This document shows positions 1-7,824 of a stretch of 64,000 nucleotides of DNA, piece by piece. The notes under the pieces were generated by a model. The model made no database searches. It was given only the letters and a program-made list of their open reading frames with translations, and was not told the origin of the DNA. How positions within the stretch are numbered: position 1 is the stretch's first letter; each line of letters begins with the position of its first letter. The position numbers were made by a program, and so were the translations under genes. The DNA lies in NCBI RefSeq assembly GCF_009720825.1, contig NZ_WNKY01000005.1:1-64000 (forward strand). Direction: 5' to 3'. The DNA is from Duganella radicis. GTDB lineage: Bacteria; Pseudomonadota; Gammaproteobacteria; Burkholderiales; Burkholderiaceae_D.

Positions 1-73
1 CGCTGCCGGCCTCCTGGACCATGCGCACGGCGCGCTCCATCACTTCGGGGGAATATCGGACTGATTTTTTCAT
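1..73 (-). mobile_element. IS3-type transposase OrfA, N-terminal fragment at window edge
   Basis: The complement of 73..71 is an ATG preceded by GGAGCCACC, and the 24 codons that follow begin MKKSVRYSPEVMERAVRMV. This is the usual N-terminal helix-turn-helix start of IS3-family OrfA proteins. The rest lies left of the window. A short inverted repeat (GGCTCC/GGAGCC, 77-82 and 98-103) sits just upstream and could belong to the element end. The family call is recognition by eye from a short stretch. Confidence 0.6.
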
Positions 74-88
74 GGTGGCTCCATTTTC

Positions 89-733
89 TCAAATGTTGGA
101 GCCTCCTTCAAACCCGGGGCGATTCAGGACGCCTTTAAAGTAATTTGACAGTGCTTCGGCGAGTGGTTCAGGTGCCCTTGGGTCCAAATATATGGAGTCA
201 ATAAGATGGTGACCATCTACGGGAACCTTGAGCCCGACGTCTTTCTGAGACTTGTCGATATCGGGACAATAGAGTAAGGCTCTCACCTCTTGCTCATGGT
301 CGAATGCCTCCCGCTTGTGGAACAGAAGGTCTGCGGCTAAGGTTGGCTGCCACCCTGCGTTAAGTCCTTCAACTATTTCGCGCGTCTTCTTCCTTACCGC
401 AGGCGTTTTTTCGTATTTCACATCTGCTAGCCGGCGCTTGTGTCCCTTGTTTTCTCTCACGAAGTTCGTCAGCACGCTCTTGAGCTTGTCGCGGGTGGTC
501 TTGATCCGCACACCAAGATGGTCCGGAGAGTAGATTCTCCACATCGCGTCGGACATACTTTTCTTGCCCCAGCACTGAGCAAACATCGCGTACCCCCGCG
601 AGTGCTTGACTCGTGTCTCATATGGATCATCCCATTTCGAAGGGTGGGAGAAGTGCAGTGAGCCATTCAGAATCTCTACGGCATGATGAAATCTAACGAT
701 GCGATACAAGCTGCCGCTTTTGGATTCTTTCAT
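89..733 (-). CDS. DUF2971 family protein
   Basis: The 214-residue protein opens with LYRIVRFHHAVEILNGSLHFS followed by HPSKWDDPYE, which matches the signature of DUF2971 proteins (an Lyr-Y start, then a segment ending in the aromatic-x-DP-(F/Y)E motif). The function of this family is unknown; members are common in genomic islands and near defence or mobile genes. The start is supported by GAGGAAAGCAGC upstream of the ATG. The stop lies only 15 bp from the OrfA start of the neighbouring insertion sequence, so the last residues (FEGGSNI) may come from the element end rather than from the original gene. Codon use is less GC-rich than in the core genes to the right, consistent with acquired DNA. 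Confidence 0.7.
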   Translation of the reverse strand: MKESKSGSLYRIVRFHHAVEILNGSLHFSHPSKWDDPYETRVKHSRGYAMFAQCWGKKSMSDAMWRIYSPDHLGVRIKTTRDKLKSVLTNFVRENKGHKRRLADVKYEKTPAVRKKTREIVEGLNAGWQPTLAADLLFHKREAFDHEQEVRALLYCPDIDKSQKDVGLKVPVDGHHLIDSIYLDPRAPEPLAEALSNYFKGVLNRPGFEGGSNI

Positions 734-759
734 GCTGCTTTCCTCGAAGTTGATATGGC

Positions 760-781
760 GGCAGGACCTGTGGGTCCTGCC
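760..781. repeat. Hairpin, 9-bp perfect stem
   Basis: GGCAGGACC at 760-768 pairs with GGTCCTGCC at 773-781 across a 4-nt loop. It lies in the gap between the DUF2971 gene and the integrase remnant. No T-tract follows on either strand, so a terminator role is uncertain. Confidence 0.55.
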
Positions 782-868
782 CAGTGGGCTTATGGTTTAG
801 CTGTAGAGCATAGCATCTTGCTCAAGTGAAAAATGCACAGATTCTCACCTGGCAATTTGCCAGCGCAT

Positions 869-895
869 AGAAGCGTCGCTTTAAGTGACGCTTCT
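869..895 (-). terminator. Terminator-like hairpin after the integrase remnant
   Basis: AGAAGCGTC (869-877) and GACGCTTCT (887-895) form a perfect 9-bp stem with a 9-nt loop, starting 6 bp beyond the integrase stop codon. There is no clear T-run, so it may be a factor-dependent terminator or an element-end structure. Confidence 0.45.
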
Positions 896-900
896 CCTAA

Positions 901-1365
901 TCAAGCTAGTTCGACTGCCTGCGCCAACATGGCATCGTTTACGTCGATGTAGCGCTGGGTTGTTGACATGTGCTTGTGCCCGGCCAGCGTCATCAAGACC
1001 TTAGCACTTACGCCTTTGTGGGCAAGGTTCGTGATGAATGTCCTACGTCCACTATGGCTGGTAGCGCCTTCAATGCCAGCAGCTGAATACAGTCGCGCAA
1101 ATAGCTGGCAAAGCGAGTTGGCTGAAAACGCTGATCCTTTCTGGGATCGCAGCAGCGGCTTGCTTGTTTCGTGCAGTTTGAGTTTTGAAGTGCGCAGGTA
1201 GGACTGCAATGAATCTTTCAGCTTGGTGTTTAAAACGATGGTGCGGCCTTGCCGATCTTTGGTCTGCTCCGCTGTGAGCGCCACGAACGACTTCACTTCG
1301 CCCGTTGCGGAGTAGACGTCGCCAACAGTAAGCGCCGCGATTTCTTTAACGCGCAGGTGTAATGA
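901..1365 (-). pseudogene. Tyrosine recombinase (phage-type integrase), C-terminal catalytic remnant
   Basis: The reading frame carries the C-terminal half of a tyrosine integrase. The LRVKEIAALTVGDV segment just upstream of the first ATG corresponds to the box I region with its catalytic Arg. SHSGRRTF gives the His-x-x-Arg box, LAGHKHMSTTQRYID gives the second His and the catalytic Tyr. The longest ATG-initiated frame starts only at 1296, after the first catalytic Arg, while integrase-like sequence continues in frame to about 1356 and then stops matching where IS-like sequence begins. The N-terminal core-binding domain is gone, so the enzyme should be inactive. It marks an old integration event at this edge of the window. 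Confidence 0.75.
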
Positions 1366-1415
1366 CCCAGTGAATTCCTGCTCAGGTGATAATATGGAAA
1401 GGAAATCACGTGAGC

Positions 1416-1691
1416 ATGGTCATGGAAGAAGAAGTCAAGCGATGGACCGCGAAGCGCAAGGCAGCGCTGGTCACTGAAATCATTCAAGGTAAAACCACGG
1501 TCGCCGAGGCGAGTCGTGCCTTCGATATGCCACCTTCGGAAATCGAGGAATGGGTCGATGAAGCGAAGCGCGGCATGGAGAACGCATTGCGGGCCAAGCC
1601 ATTGGACGTACGCGAGCAGTATGAGCGCCAGATCAAGGAACTCCAGTAGGCATACGGCGAGGCCATGCTTGAGCTGCGTGCGAGAAAAAAT
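1416..1691 (+). pseudogene. OrfA-type transposase remnant with internal stop
   Basis: From the ATG at 1416 the frame reads MVMEEEVKRWTAKRKAALV and continues through PPSEIEEWVDEAKRGMENALRAK, typical of a small OrfA-type helix-turn-helix protein of an IS3-like element. A TAG at 1647-1649 interrupts the line LQ-stop-AYGEAMLELRARK; the residue normally there is Glu (GAG), so a single G-to-T change explains it. Matching sequence continues in frame for 14 codons and then ends around 1691, with no OrfB following. The gene is therefore both point-mutated and truncated. It sits exactly where the integrase frame loses its match, so this insertion probably disrupted the integrase. Confidence 0.75.
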
Positions 1692-1995
1692 GTATGGTCC
1701 GCCCCTGATTTGCAAGTCTCGTTTTGATGGACGCGGACAGTTTGCCTAAATGTATCCGGCCTCTTGCAAGTGGGCTGCTGTTGCAGCCAGGGCACGATGA
1801 AATGCGCGCACAAGGTTTCTACAGATAAGGCGTCGGGCTCCGCAAGCTGCCTGCATCAAAACCGCCTTCTGTTCTTTGTACTGTCCCCCTTTTGATCACA
1901 GGTCGCCATAGTGCGCCGCGTTCTTTTGATTTGTCGCACAATGGCCTCTCTCGCACACGCCATCATGAACGCTCACTCTGACAAAAGGTGCGATC
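1692..1995. other. Non-coding gap at the end of the mobile-element scar
   Basis: No convincing gene was found. The first part probably still belongs to broken insertion-sequence DNA; the last 130 bp should hold the promoter for the small coiled-coil gene starting at 1996. No clear hairpin or operator is visible. Confidence 0.4.
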
Positions 1996-2292
1996 ATGTC
2001 CACTCCCTTCGACAGTCACAAGTATGCCAAGCGCCTGATGGAGGCTGGCTTATCGCCGGCATTGGCCGATGTGCAGGCTGAAACCACCGCCGAGCTGATG
2101 AACGAACTGAGTCGGATTTCCACCAAGCTGGAAGAAGTGGACATCCGCACCAATGCGAGAATCGATCAATCCAGAGTCGAGCTGGAAGCAAAGATTGCAG
2201 AGAGCCGGGTTGAACTTGTACGTTGGGTGGTGGGCATCGCCCTTCTGCAATCGTCCTTTTTCACCGGTCTGGTGTTGAAGTTGATGCCTTGA
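1996..2292 (+). CDS. Small coiled-coil membrane protein, DUF1640-like (copy 1)
   Basis: This 98-residue protein starts MSTPFDSHKYAKRLMEAG and has a central heptad-rich helix (about residues 20-75) followed by one C-terminal hydrophobic segment (VVGIALLQSSFFTGLVLKL). This layout, N-terminal Asp-x-x-x-Tyr-Ala-x-x-Leu-x-x-Ala-Gly, coiled coil and C-terminal membrane anchor, matches the DUF1640/CCDC90-like family. Its biochemical role in bacteria is unknown. The start has an AAAAGG ribosome site 9 bp upstream. A close paralogue begins 11 bp after its stop, so the two form one transcription unit made by tandem duplication. Confidence 0.75.
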   Translation: MSTPFDSHKYAKRLMEAGLSPALADVQAETTAELMNELSRISTKLEEVDIRTNARIDQSRVELEAKIAESRVELVRWVVGIALLQSSFFTGLVLKLMP

Positions 2293-2303
2293 GGAGGTTG
2301 ATC

Positions 2304-2633
2304 ATGTCCACTCCCCTCGACAGCCACAAGTATGCCAAGCGCTTGATGGAGGCTGGCATGTCGCCGGCCCTGGCAGACATTCAGGCGGAAACCACCGGCG
2401 AGCTCATGAACGAGCTAAATCGCATCTCGAGCAAACTGGAAGAAGTCGACGCCAAGAACAACGCGAAGATCGATCTGGTCGAAAGTAAATTGAATACAAA
2501 AATCGAGCAAGCCGAACTCCGGCTGGAAGCAAAGATTGCAGAATGCCGGGCCGGGGTCGTGCGTTGGGTGGTCGGCATCGCCATTCTGCAATCATCCTTG
2601 CTGACCGGCTTTATGCTGAAGCTGCTGCATTAG
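2304..2633 (+). CDS. Small coiled-coil membrane protein, DUF1640-like (copy 2)
   Basis: This 109-residue paralogue of the preceding gene starts MSTPLDSHKYAKRLMEAGMS and ends with the same type of membrane anchor (VVGIAILQSSLLTGFMLKLL). The coiled coil carries an 11-residue insertion relative to copy 1 around KIDLVESKLNTKIEQAE, which is one and a half heptad pairs, so the repeat phase is preserved. GAGGAGG lies 7 bp before the chosen ATG at 2304. Its 3' end overlaps the end of secF by 23 bp, tail to tail. If the proteins oligomerise, hetero-oligomers of the two copies are likely. Confidence 0.75.
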   Translation: MSTPLDSHKYAKRLMEAGMSPALADIQAETTGELMNELNRISSKLEEVDAKNNAKIDLVESKLNTKIEQAELRLEAKIAECRAGVVRWVVGIAILQSSLLTGFMLKLLH

Positions 2634-3579
2634 CGACTGGCTTGATCAAGTCCTCGCGCTTCACGCCCAGCCACATGGCGACGGCAGCGGCCACGAATAC
2701 CGACGAGTAGATGCCGAAGCAAATACCGATGGTCAGCGCCATGGCGAAGTAGTGCAGCGTCGGGCCGCCGAGGAACAGCATCGACAGCACCATCATCTGC
2801 GTACAGCCGTGGGTGATGATGGTACGCGAGATGGTCGAGGTGATGGCGTTGTCGATCACCTCGTTCACCGAGGCTTTGCGCTGCTTGCGGAAGTTTTCGC
2901 GGATACGGTCGAAGATCACCACCGATTCATTCACTGAATATCCCAACACTGCCAGCACGCCCGCCAGCACGGTCAGCGAGAACTCCCACTGGAAGAAGGC
3001 AAAGAAACCCAGGATGATCACCACGTCGTGCAGGTTGGCGACAATCGCCGCCACCGCGAACTTCCATTCAAAACGCACGGCCAAGTAGATCATCACGCCG
3101 ATCACCACCATCACCAGCGCGTTCAGGCCGTTCTGCGCCAGTTCGTCACCCACCTGCGGACCGACGAATTCCACCTTCTGCAAGGACACCAGCGCGGCAC
3201 CGACGGCATCGTCGCAAGTCTGTGCCAGATGACCGCTCTCGGCTTTGCACAAGGCCTCGAACACCTGCGCCGACGCATCCTTGGGTGTGATGCCCTTCAC
3301 CACCGGCAGACGCAGCATCACATCATGCGCGGTGCCGAAGCTGGTCGCCTCGGGCGGCTCGTAGCCGATGCCTTCCAGCGTGTGACGTATCCGTTCCAGA
3401 TTCGCCGGCTGCTGGTAGCGCAGTTCCATCACGGTGCCGCCGGTGAACTCCACCGAATAATGCAGGCCGCGATGCAGCAGGAAGAACACGGCCGCAACAA
3501 AGGTCAGCGCCGAGATGAGGTTGAACACCAACGCATGCCGCATGAACGGGATGTCTTTTTTAATGCGGAAAAATTCCAT
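2611..3579 (-). CDS. secF: Protein translocase subunit SecF
   Basis: SecF (322 residues) works with SecD in the inner membrane to pull preproteins through SecYEG using the proton gradient. Six membrane segments flank a periplasmic P4 domain. Key motifs are VEFTGGTVMELRY after the first helix, VGPQVGDELAQNGL before helix 2, and GYSVNESVVIFDRIRENFRK in the C-terminal half. The ATG at 3579 is preceded by GGGGAACTGATC and lies 2 bp after the secD stop, so translation is coupled. A longer frame upstream is only overlap with secD. No additional Sec gene follows. Confidence 0.93.
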   Translation of the reverse strand: MEFFRIKKDIPFMRHALVFNLISALTFVAAVFFLLHRGLHYSVEFTGGTVMELRYQQPANLERIRHTLEGIGYEPPEATSFGTAHDVMLRLPVVKGITPKDASAQVFEALCKAESGHLAQTCDDAVGAALVSLQKVEFVGPQVGDELAQNGLNALVMVVIGVMIYLAVRFEWKFAVAAIVANLHDVVIILGFFAFFQWEFSLTVLAGVLAVLGYSVNESVVIFDRIRENFRKQRKASVNEVIDNAITSTISRTIITHGCTQMMVLSMLFLGGPTLHYFAMALTIGICFGIYSSVFVAAAVAMWLGVKREDLIKPVANAAASA

Positions 3580-3581
3580 GA

Positions 3582-5450
3582 TCAGTTCCCCTTGCCTGGC
3601 GTCCAGACCGTGCCGATCGCAACCGATTGCAGTTTTTTCTTGCGGCCATACCAGAGGTTGACCACGCCGCGCGACACAAATACGGCAGAGAACATCGAGG
3701 TCAGAATGCCCAGCGTATGCACCACCGCAAAGCCGCGGATCGGACCGGAACCGAACACCCACAACGCCACACCGACGATCAGCGTGGTGACGTTGGAGTC
3801 GATAATCGTCGCCCATGCGCGGTCGAAACCGGCGGCAATCGCGGCCGGCGGTGTGGCGCCGCCGCGCAGCTCTTCGCGGATACGTTCGTTGATCAGCACG
3901 TTCGAGTCAATCGCCATCCCCAGCGCCAGCGCAATCGCGGCCATGCCCGGCAGGGTCAGGGTCGCCTGCATCAGTGACAAGATCGCCACCAGCAGCAGCA
4001 GGTTGACGGCCAGCGCAAACACGCTGAAGAAGCCGAAGATCATGTAGTAGGCAATCATGAACACGGCGATGGCGGCAAAGCCGTACATGGTCGAGTGCAG
4101 ACCCTTGCTGATGTTCTCGGCGCCCAGCGCCGGACCGATGGTGCATTCCTCAATCACGTCCATCGGCGCAGACAGCGCACCGGAACGCAGCAGCAGCGCC
4201 AGCTCGGCGGCGCTCTCGGCATTGCCCATGCCGGTGATGTTGAAGCGGCTGCCCAGCTCTTCCGATATCACCGGCACCGACAGCACTTCGGGCTTGCCGG
4301 TTTTCTCGTACAGCACAATCGCCATGCGCTTGCCAACGTGGCCGGTGGTGACCTCGCGCATGCGCCGTCCACCGTCGCTATTGAGTTCCACGCTGACGGC
4401 CGGCTGGTTGTTGCCATCGACGCTGGCAACGGCGCTGGTGATGTAGTCGCCGGTCAGCGCCACCTCCTTGGACACCACGACCGGCGCGCCGCGCCCTACC
4501 GTCAGCAATTCGGAGTTGAATGGAATGGCGGATGACAGCTCGGTGCCGGGCGTGACGGCGTCATCAACCAGACGCACTTCCAGCGTCGCGGTACGGCCGA
4601 TCACGGCGCGCGCGCGGGCCACGTCTTGCACGCCCGGTAGTTGCACCACGATGCGGTCCGGGCCCTGTTGCTGGATCACCGGTTCCGCCACGCCCAGCGC
4701 GTTGACGCGCCTGGACAGCGTCGTGATGTTTTGCTTGATGCCGTCGCTGATGGTTTGTGTCAGCGCGTCGGGCTTGAGGCTTACGTTCAGCTTGAGCTCA
4801 CTGCCTTCGCCCGCGTCGACAAAGCTCAGCTCGCGCATCTGGCCGGACAGCACATCCCTGGCCCGCTGGCGGGTCGCGTCGTCGCGGAATTTGATTTCGA
4901 TGGCGTTGCCCACACGTTCAATGCCGGCATGACGCACCTCCTTGTCGCGCAGCAGGGTGCGGGCCGCCGCTTGTATGCCCTGTATGCGCTTGTTCAGCAC
5001 GGCCTTGGTGTCGACCTGCATCAGGAAGTGCACACCGCCACGCAAGTCGAGGCCGAGATACATCGGCAGCGCGCGCAGGTGTTGCATCCATTTCGGTGTA
5101 TCCGCTTGCAGGTTCAGCGATACCAGATAATCCGGGTTGGCGGGATCGGCGTTCAGGCCCCGCTCCAGTACCGACTTGGCGCGGAACTGGAGGTCCGGCG
5201 TGGCAAAGCGGGCATATACCGAGGCGTAGGTGGCGCCGCCGTCAAAGCTCACGCCGTCGTTGGCGATGCCGGCCTGGGTCAGCACATCGGCGACCCTGGC
5301 GCTCACCGCCGGCGCCAGCTTGACAGTGGCTTTGCCGCTGGTGATCTGCACCGCAGGCGATTCACCAAAATAATTGGGCGCCGTGTAAAGCGCCCCCAAC
5401 AGGATTGCGACCACAATCAGAACATACTTCCAGACAGGATAACGATTCAT
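3582..5450 (-). CDS. secD: Protein translocase subunit SecD
   Basis: SecD (622 residues) is the larger partner of SecF. It shows an N-terminal helix, the P1 head with GLDLRGGVHFLMQVD, the base with GPDRIVVQLPGV, and a C-terminal RND-type bundle with GMAIDSNVLINERIREEL containing the proton-path Asp. The normally very conserved EERTIGP sequence reads EECTIGPALG here, a charge-losing change. In most Betaproteobacteria secD follows queA-tgt-yajC; here no yajC is present and the upstream neighbour is an unrelated oxidoreductase, so this may be a second, divergent secDF set rather than the housekeeping one. Confidence 0.92.
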   Translation of the reverse strand: MNRYPVWKYVLIVVAILLGALYTAPNYFGESPAVQITSGKATVKLAPAVSARVADVLTQAGIANDGVSFDGGATYASVYARFATPDLQFRAKSVLERGLNADPANPDYLVSLNLQADTPKWMQHLRALPMYLGLDLRGGVHFLMQVDTKAVLNKRIQGIQAAARTLLRDKEVRHAGIERVGNAIEIKFRDDATRQRARDVLSGQMRELSFVDAGEGSELKLNVSLKPDALTQTISDGIKQNITTLSRRVNALGVAEPVIQQQGPDRIVVQLPGVQDVARARAVIGRTATLEVRLVDDAVTPGTELSSAIPFNSELLTVGRGAPVVVSKEVALTGDYITSAVASVDGNNQPAVSVELNSDGGRRMREVTTGHVGKRMAIVLYEKTGKPEVLSVPVISEELGSRFNITGMGNAESAAELALLLRSGALSAPMDVIEECTIGPALGAENISKGLHSTMYGFAAIAVFMIAYYMIFGFFSVFALAVNLLLLVAILSLMQATLTLPGMAAIALALGMAIDSNVLINERIREELRGGATPPAAIAAGFDRAWATIIDSNVTTLIVGVALWVFGSGPIRGFAVVHTLGILTSMFSAVFVSRGVVNLWYGRKKKLQSVAIGTVWTPGKGN

Positions 5451-5566
5451 GTATCCCTCTAAATTAAAGGTTGTTTATCGGACGAGCCCGAGTTGTGGGT
5501 TGCCCAATCAATAAGCAAGACCTTTACAGAAATATATTTTTGTGGCCGCCAGTAAGCACGCTGCGG

Positions 5567-6559
5567 CTAATGCGTTAGCAGCACCGCGCCGTCTTTGCCT
5601 GCGCGTTCGGCGTGCGTTACTGCTGCTGCAAACTGGTCGAGCTTGTAGTCGGCGGCGACGCGGAACATGTCGGGCGCGGCTTGGGCCAGCGATATCGCTG
5701 TGGCGACGTCCGCTACGCGTACGACATCGGGCAGCGCCGGCCAGCGGCCGACGGAGATGCCGCGAATGCTGATGCCGCGCGTGGAGAACGACAGCGCCGG
5801 CAGTTCCAGCGGCACGCCTGACAAATCACCGTATGAGATCAGCGTGCCGCCATCTGCCAGCAATGAGGCGAGCGTGCTGGCGACTTTGCCGCCTACCGCG
5901 TCCAGTATGACTTTGATGGGCTTGCCCTGTGTGAGCGGGAAGATGCGTTTTTCCCAGTCCCGCTGGTCGGTGCTGACAAATTTCATCGATGACGTTTGTT
6001 TGATGGCTTGCTCCGAACGAACCACGCCAACCGGCACGTACCCTTCCACCATCAACAGTTGGGAGGTCAGGCGTGCGACAAGGCCACCTGCTGCGGTGAG
6101 TGCGATCACGTCGCCTGGCTTGGCGCCTGCCTCTTGCACTGCTCTCAGCAACAGCACGGCAGTGAGTGGGGCTACGTGCAGTTGCGCCGCCGAAGAGTCG
6201 GGCAGGCCGTCGGGGATCGGCGTGACGAAGCGTGCTGGCACCAGCACTTTGTCGCTCCAGGCCCAGCGGGCCGGGAAGAAGGCGACGCGCGTGCCGGGGG
6301 CCATATCCACGCCAGCGCCGATCGCCTCAATTACGCCAACGCCTTCAAAGCCTGGACGTGCGCCATCCGGCCCAACCGGCGCGGTGTTGCCTGGCGCGCG
6401 GTAGCGGCCGCGAATGCCGAGCAGGTCGCCCGGATGCACTGGCCGGCCTAGCACGCGGATCAGCACTTCGCCTTCGCCAGGCGCTGGCAGTTCAGGCACT
6501 TCGGTCAAACGCAGCACCTCCGCCGGTTCGCCGTATTGATGGTAGATGATGCTGCGCAT
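5567..6559 (-). CDS. MDR-family NADPH:quinone oxidoreductase-like protein
   Basis: A 330-residue medium-chain dehydrogenase/reductase. The N-terminal GroES-like domain contains GEGEVLIRVLGRPVHPGDL, in which the catalytic-zinc Cys of alcohol dehydrogenases is replaced by a Pro-rich turn, placing it with zinc-independent enoyl/quinone reductases. The cofactor domain starts at GDVIALTAAGGLVARLTSQL and includes VILDAVGG. The ATG at 6559 has AAGGAGAAAGC upstream, so the longer frame is not used. It is the last gene of a leftward operon with two epoxide hydrolases and an SDR enzyme (gap 11 bp). It probably reduces a carbonyl or enone produced by those enzymes; the substrate is unknown. Confidence 0.8.
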   Translation of the reverse strand: MRSIIYHQYGEPAEVLRLTEVPELPAPGEGEVLIRVLGRPVHPGDLLGIRGRYRAPGNTAPVGPDGARPGFEGVGVIEAIGAGVDMAPGTRVAFFPARWAWSDKVLVPARFVTPIPDGLPDSSAAQLHVAPLTAVLLLRAVQEAGAKPGDVIALTAAGGLVARLTSQLLMVEGYVPVGVVRSEQAIKQTSSMKFVSTDQRDWEKRIFPLTQGKPIKVILDAVGGKVASTLASLLADGGTLISYGDLSGVPLELPALSFSTRGISIRGISVGRWPALPDVVRVADVATAISLAQAAPDMFRVAADYKLDQFAAAVTHAERAGKDGAVLLTH

Positions 6560-6570
6560 ATGCTTTCTCC

Positions 6571-7809
6571 TTAACGCAGTTTGGCAAAGCCGGCGCGCAA
6601 TTCGGCGACGAACAAGGCGGGTTGTTCGAAGGCGGCGAAGTGGCCGCCGCGCTCGACTTCGTTCCAGTAAATCATTTGCGGGTAAGTCGCCTCCGCCCAC
6701 GAACGCGGTGCACGATAAATCTCTTTCGGGAAGACGCTCACCGCCACCGGAAGATCCAGCCTTCCGCCGGAAAAACTGGATGGCGAGTTTTCCCAGTAAA
6801 TGCGCGCGGACGAGGCGGCGGTGTTGGTCAGCCAGTACAGCGAAATATCGTCCAGCATCTCATCGCGGGTCAGCACGTTTTCGACATCGCCACCGTTGTC
6901 GCTCCATGCCTGAAACTTCTCGTAGATCCATGCGGCCTGTCCCACCGGCGTTGAGCTCAGCACTTCGCCCACGGTTTGCGGACGCGTGGCCTGTTCGTTG
7001 AAGTAACCATATTCGCTGCTAAGGAAACGGCCCACGCCATCGACCGCACGCTGCTCGTCGGCCGACAAGGTGGCCGGCATTTTTTCCGGAAACACGAACT
7101 GCCAGTTCAGGTGAATACCGGCCAAGCCAGCAGGCTTGATGTGGCCCAGCGCCGTGGTTACGCCCGCGCCCCAGTCGCCGCCCTGCGCCACCCATTTGCT
7201 GTAGCCCAGACGCGCCATCAGCGTGCCCCAGGCCTTGGCGATGCGCACCACGTTCCAGCCCTTCTCCACCGGCTTGTCGGAGAAGCCGAAGCCCGGCAGC
7301 GACGGCACCACCACATGGAAGGCATCCTCGGCCTTACCACCGTGCGCGGTCGGATCGACCAGCGGGCCGATCACTTTCAGGAATTCGAACACCGAGCCCG
7401 GCCAGCCATGGGTCAGGATCAGCGGCAGCGCGTTCTCGTGCTTCGAGCGCACATGCAGGAAGTGGATGCCGACCGCATCGATCTCGGTGCGGAATTGCGG
7501 GAAGGCGTTCAGTTGGGCCTCGGCACGGCGCCAGTCGTAGCGCTGCTGCCAGTGCTGCGCCACGTCCTTCATGCGCTTGAGCGGTACGCCTTGCGACCAG
7601 CCGCTGCCGGTTTCCTGTTCCGGCCAGCGCGTCATCGACAGGCGCAGTTTCAGATCATCCAGCAAAGCCTGCGGCGTCTCGACGCGGAACGGCGTGATGG
7701 CGGACGTGGCCGGCGGCAGCACCAGGCCTTGTGGCACAGCGCGGCGCACCGAAGCTGGTTTGCCGGTCAACAGCGCGCGGCGCGCCGGCTGGGTTGGGGA
7801 TGTTTGCAT
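6571..7809 (-). CDS. Epoxide hydrolase family protein (copy 1)
   Basis: A 412-residue alpha/beta hydrolase with the EHN lid domain (about residues 38-145). HGWPGS (134-139) forms the oxyanion-hole loop, Asp212 in GGDWGA is the nucleophile that attacks the epoxide, and the C-terminal GGHFAAFEQP holds the catalytic His. ISLYWLT supplies a lid Tyr that activates the epoxide oxygen. The first 30 residues contain paired Arg (PARRALLTG, VRRAV) but lack a proper hydrophobic stretch, looking like a decayed Tat signal compared with the neighbouring paralogue. It is about 60% identical by eye to the next gene, from which it is separated by 15 bp. Confidence 0.85.
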   Translation of the reverse strand: MQTSPTQPARRALLTGKPASVRRAVPQGLVLPPATSAITPFRVETPQALLDDLKLRLSMTRWPEQETGSGWSQGVPLKRMKDVAQHWQQRYDWRRAEAQLNAFPQFRTEIDAVGIHFLHVRSKHENALPLILTHGWPGSVFEFLKVIGPLVDPTAHGGKAEDAFHVVVPSLPGFGFSDKPVEKGWNVVRIAKAWGTLMARLGYSKWVAQGGDWGAGVTTALGHIKPAGLAGIHLNWQFVFPEKMPATLSADEQRAVDGVGRFLSSEYGYFNEQATRPQTVGEVLSSTPVGQAAWIYEKFQAWSDNGGDVENVLTRDEMLDDISLYWLTNTAASSARIYWENSPSSFSGGRLDLPVAVSVFPKEIYRAPRSWAEATYPQMIYWNEVERGGHFAAFEQPALFVAELRAGFAKLR

Positions 7810-7824
7810 GATGTTCTCCTCGGC

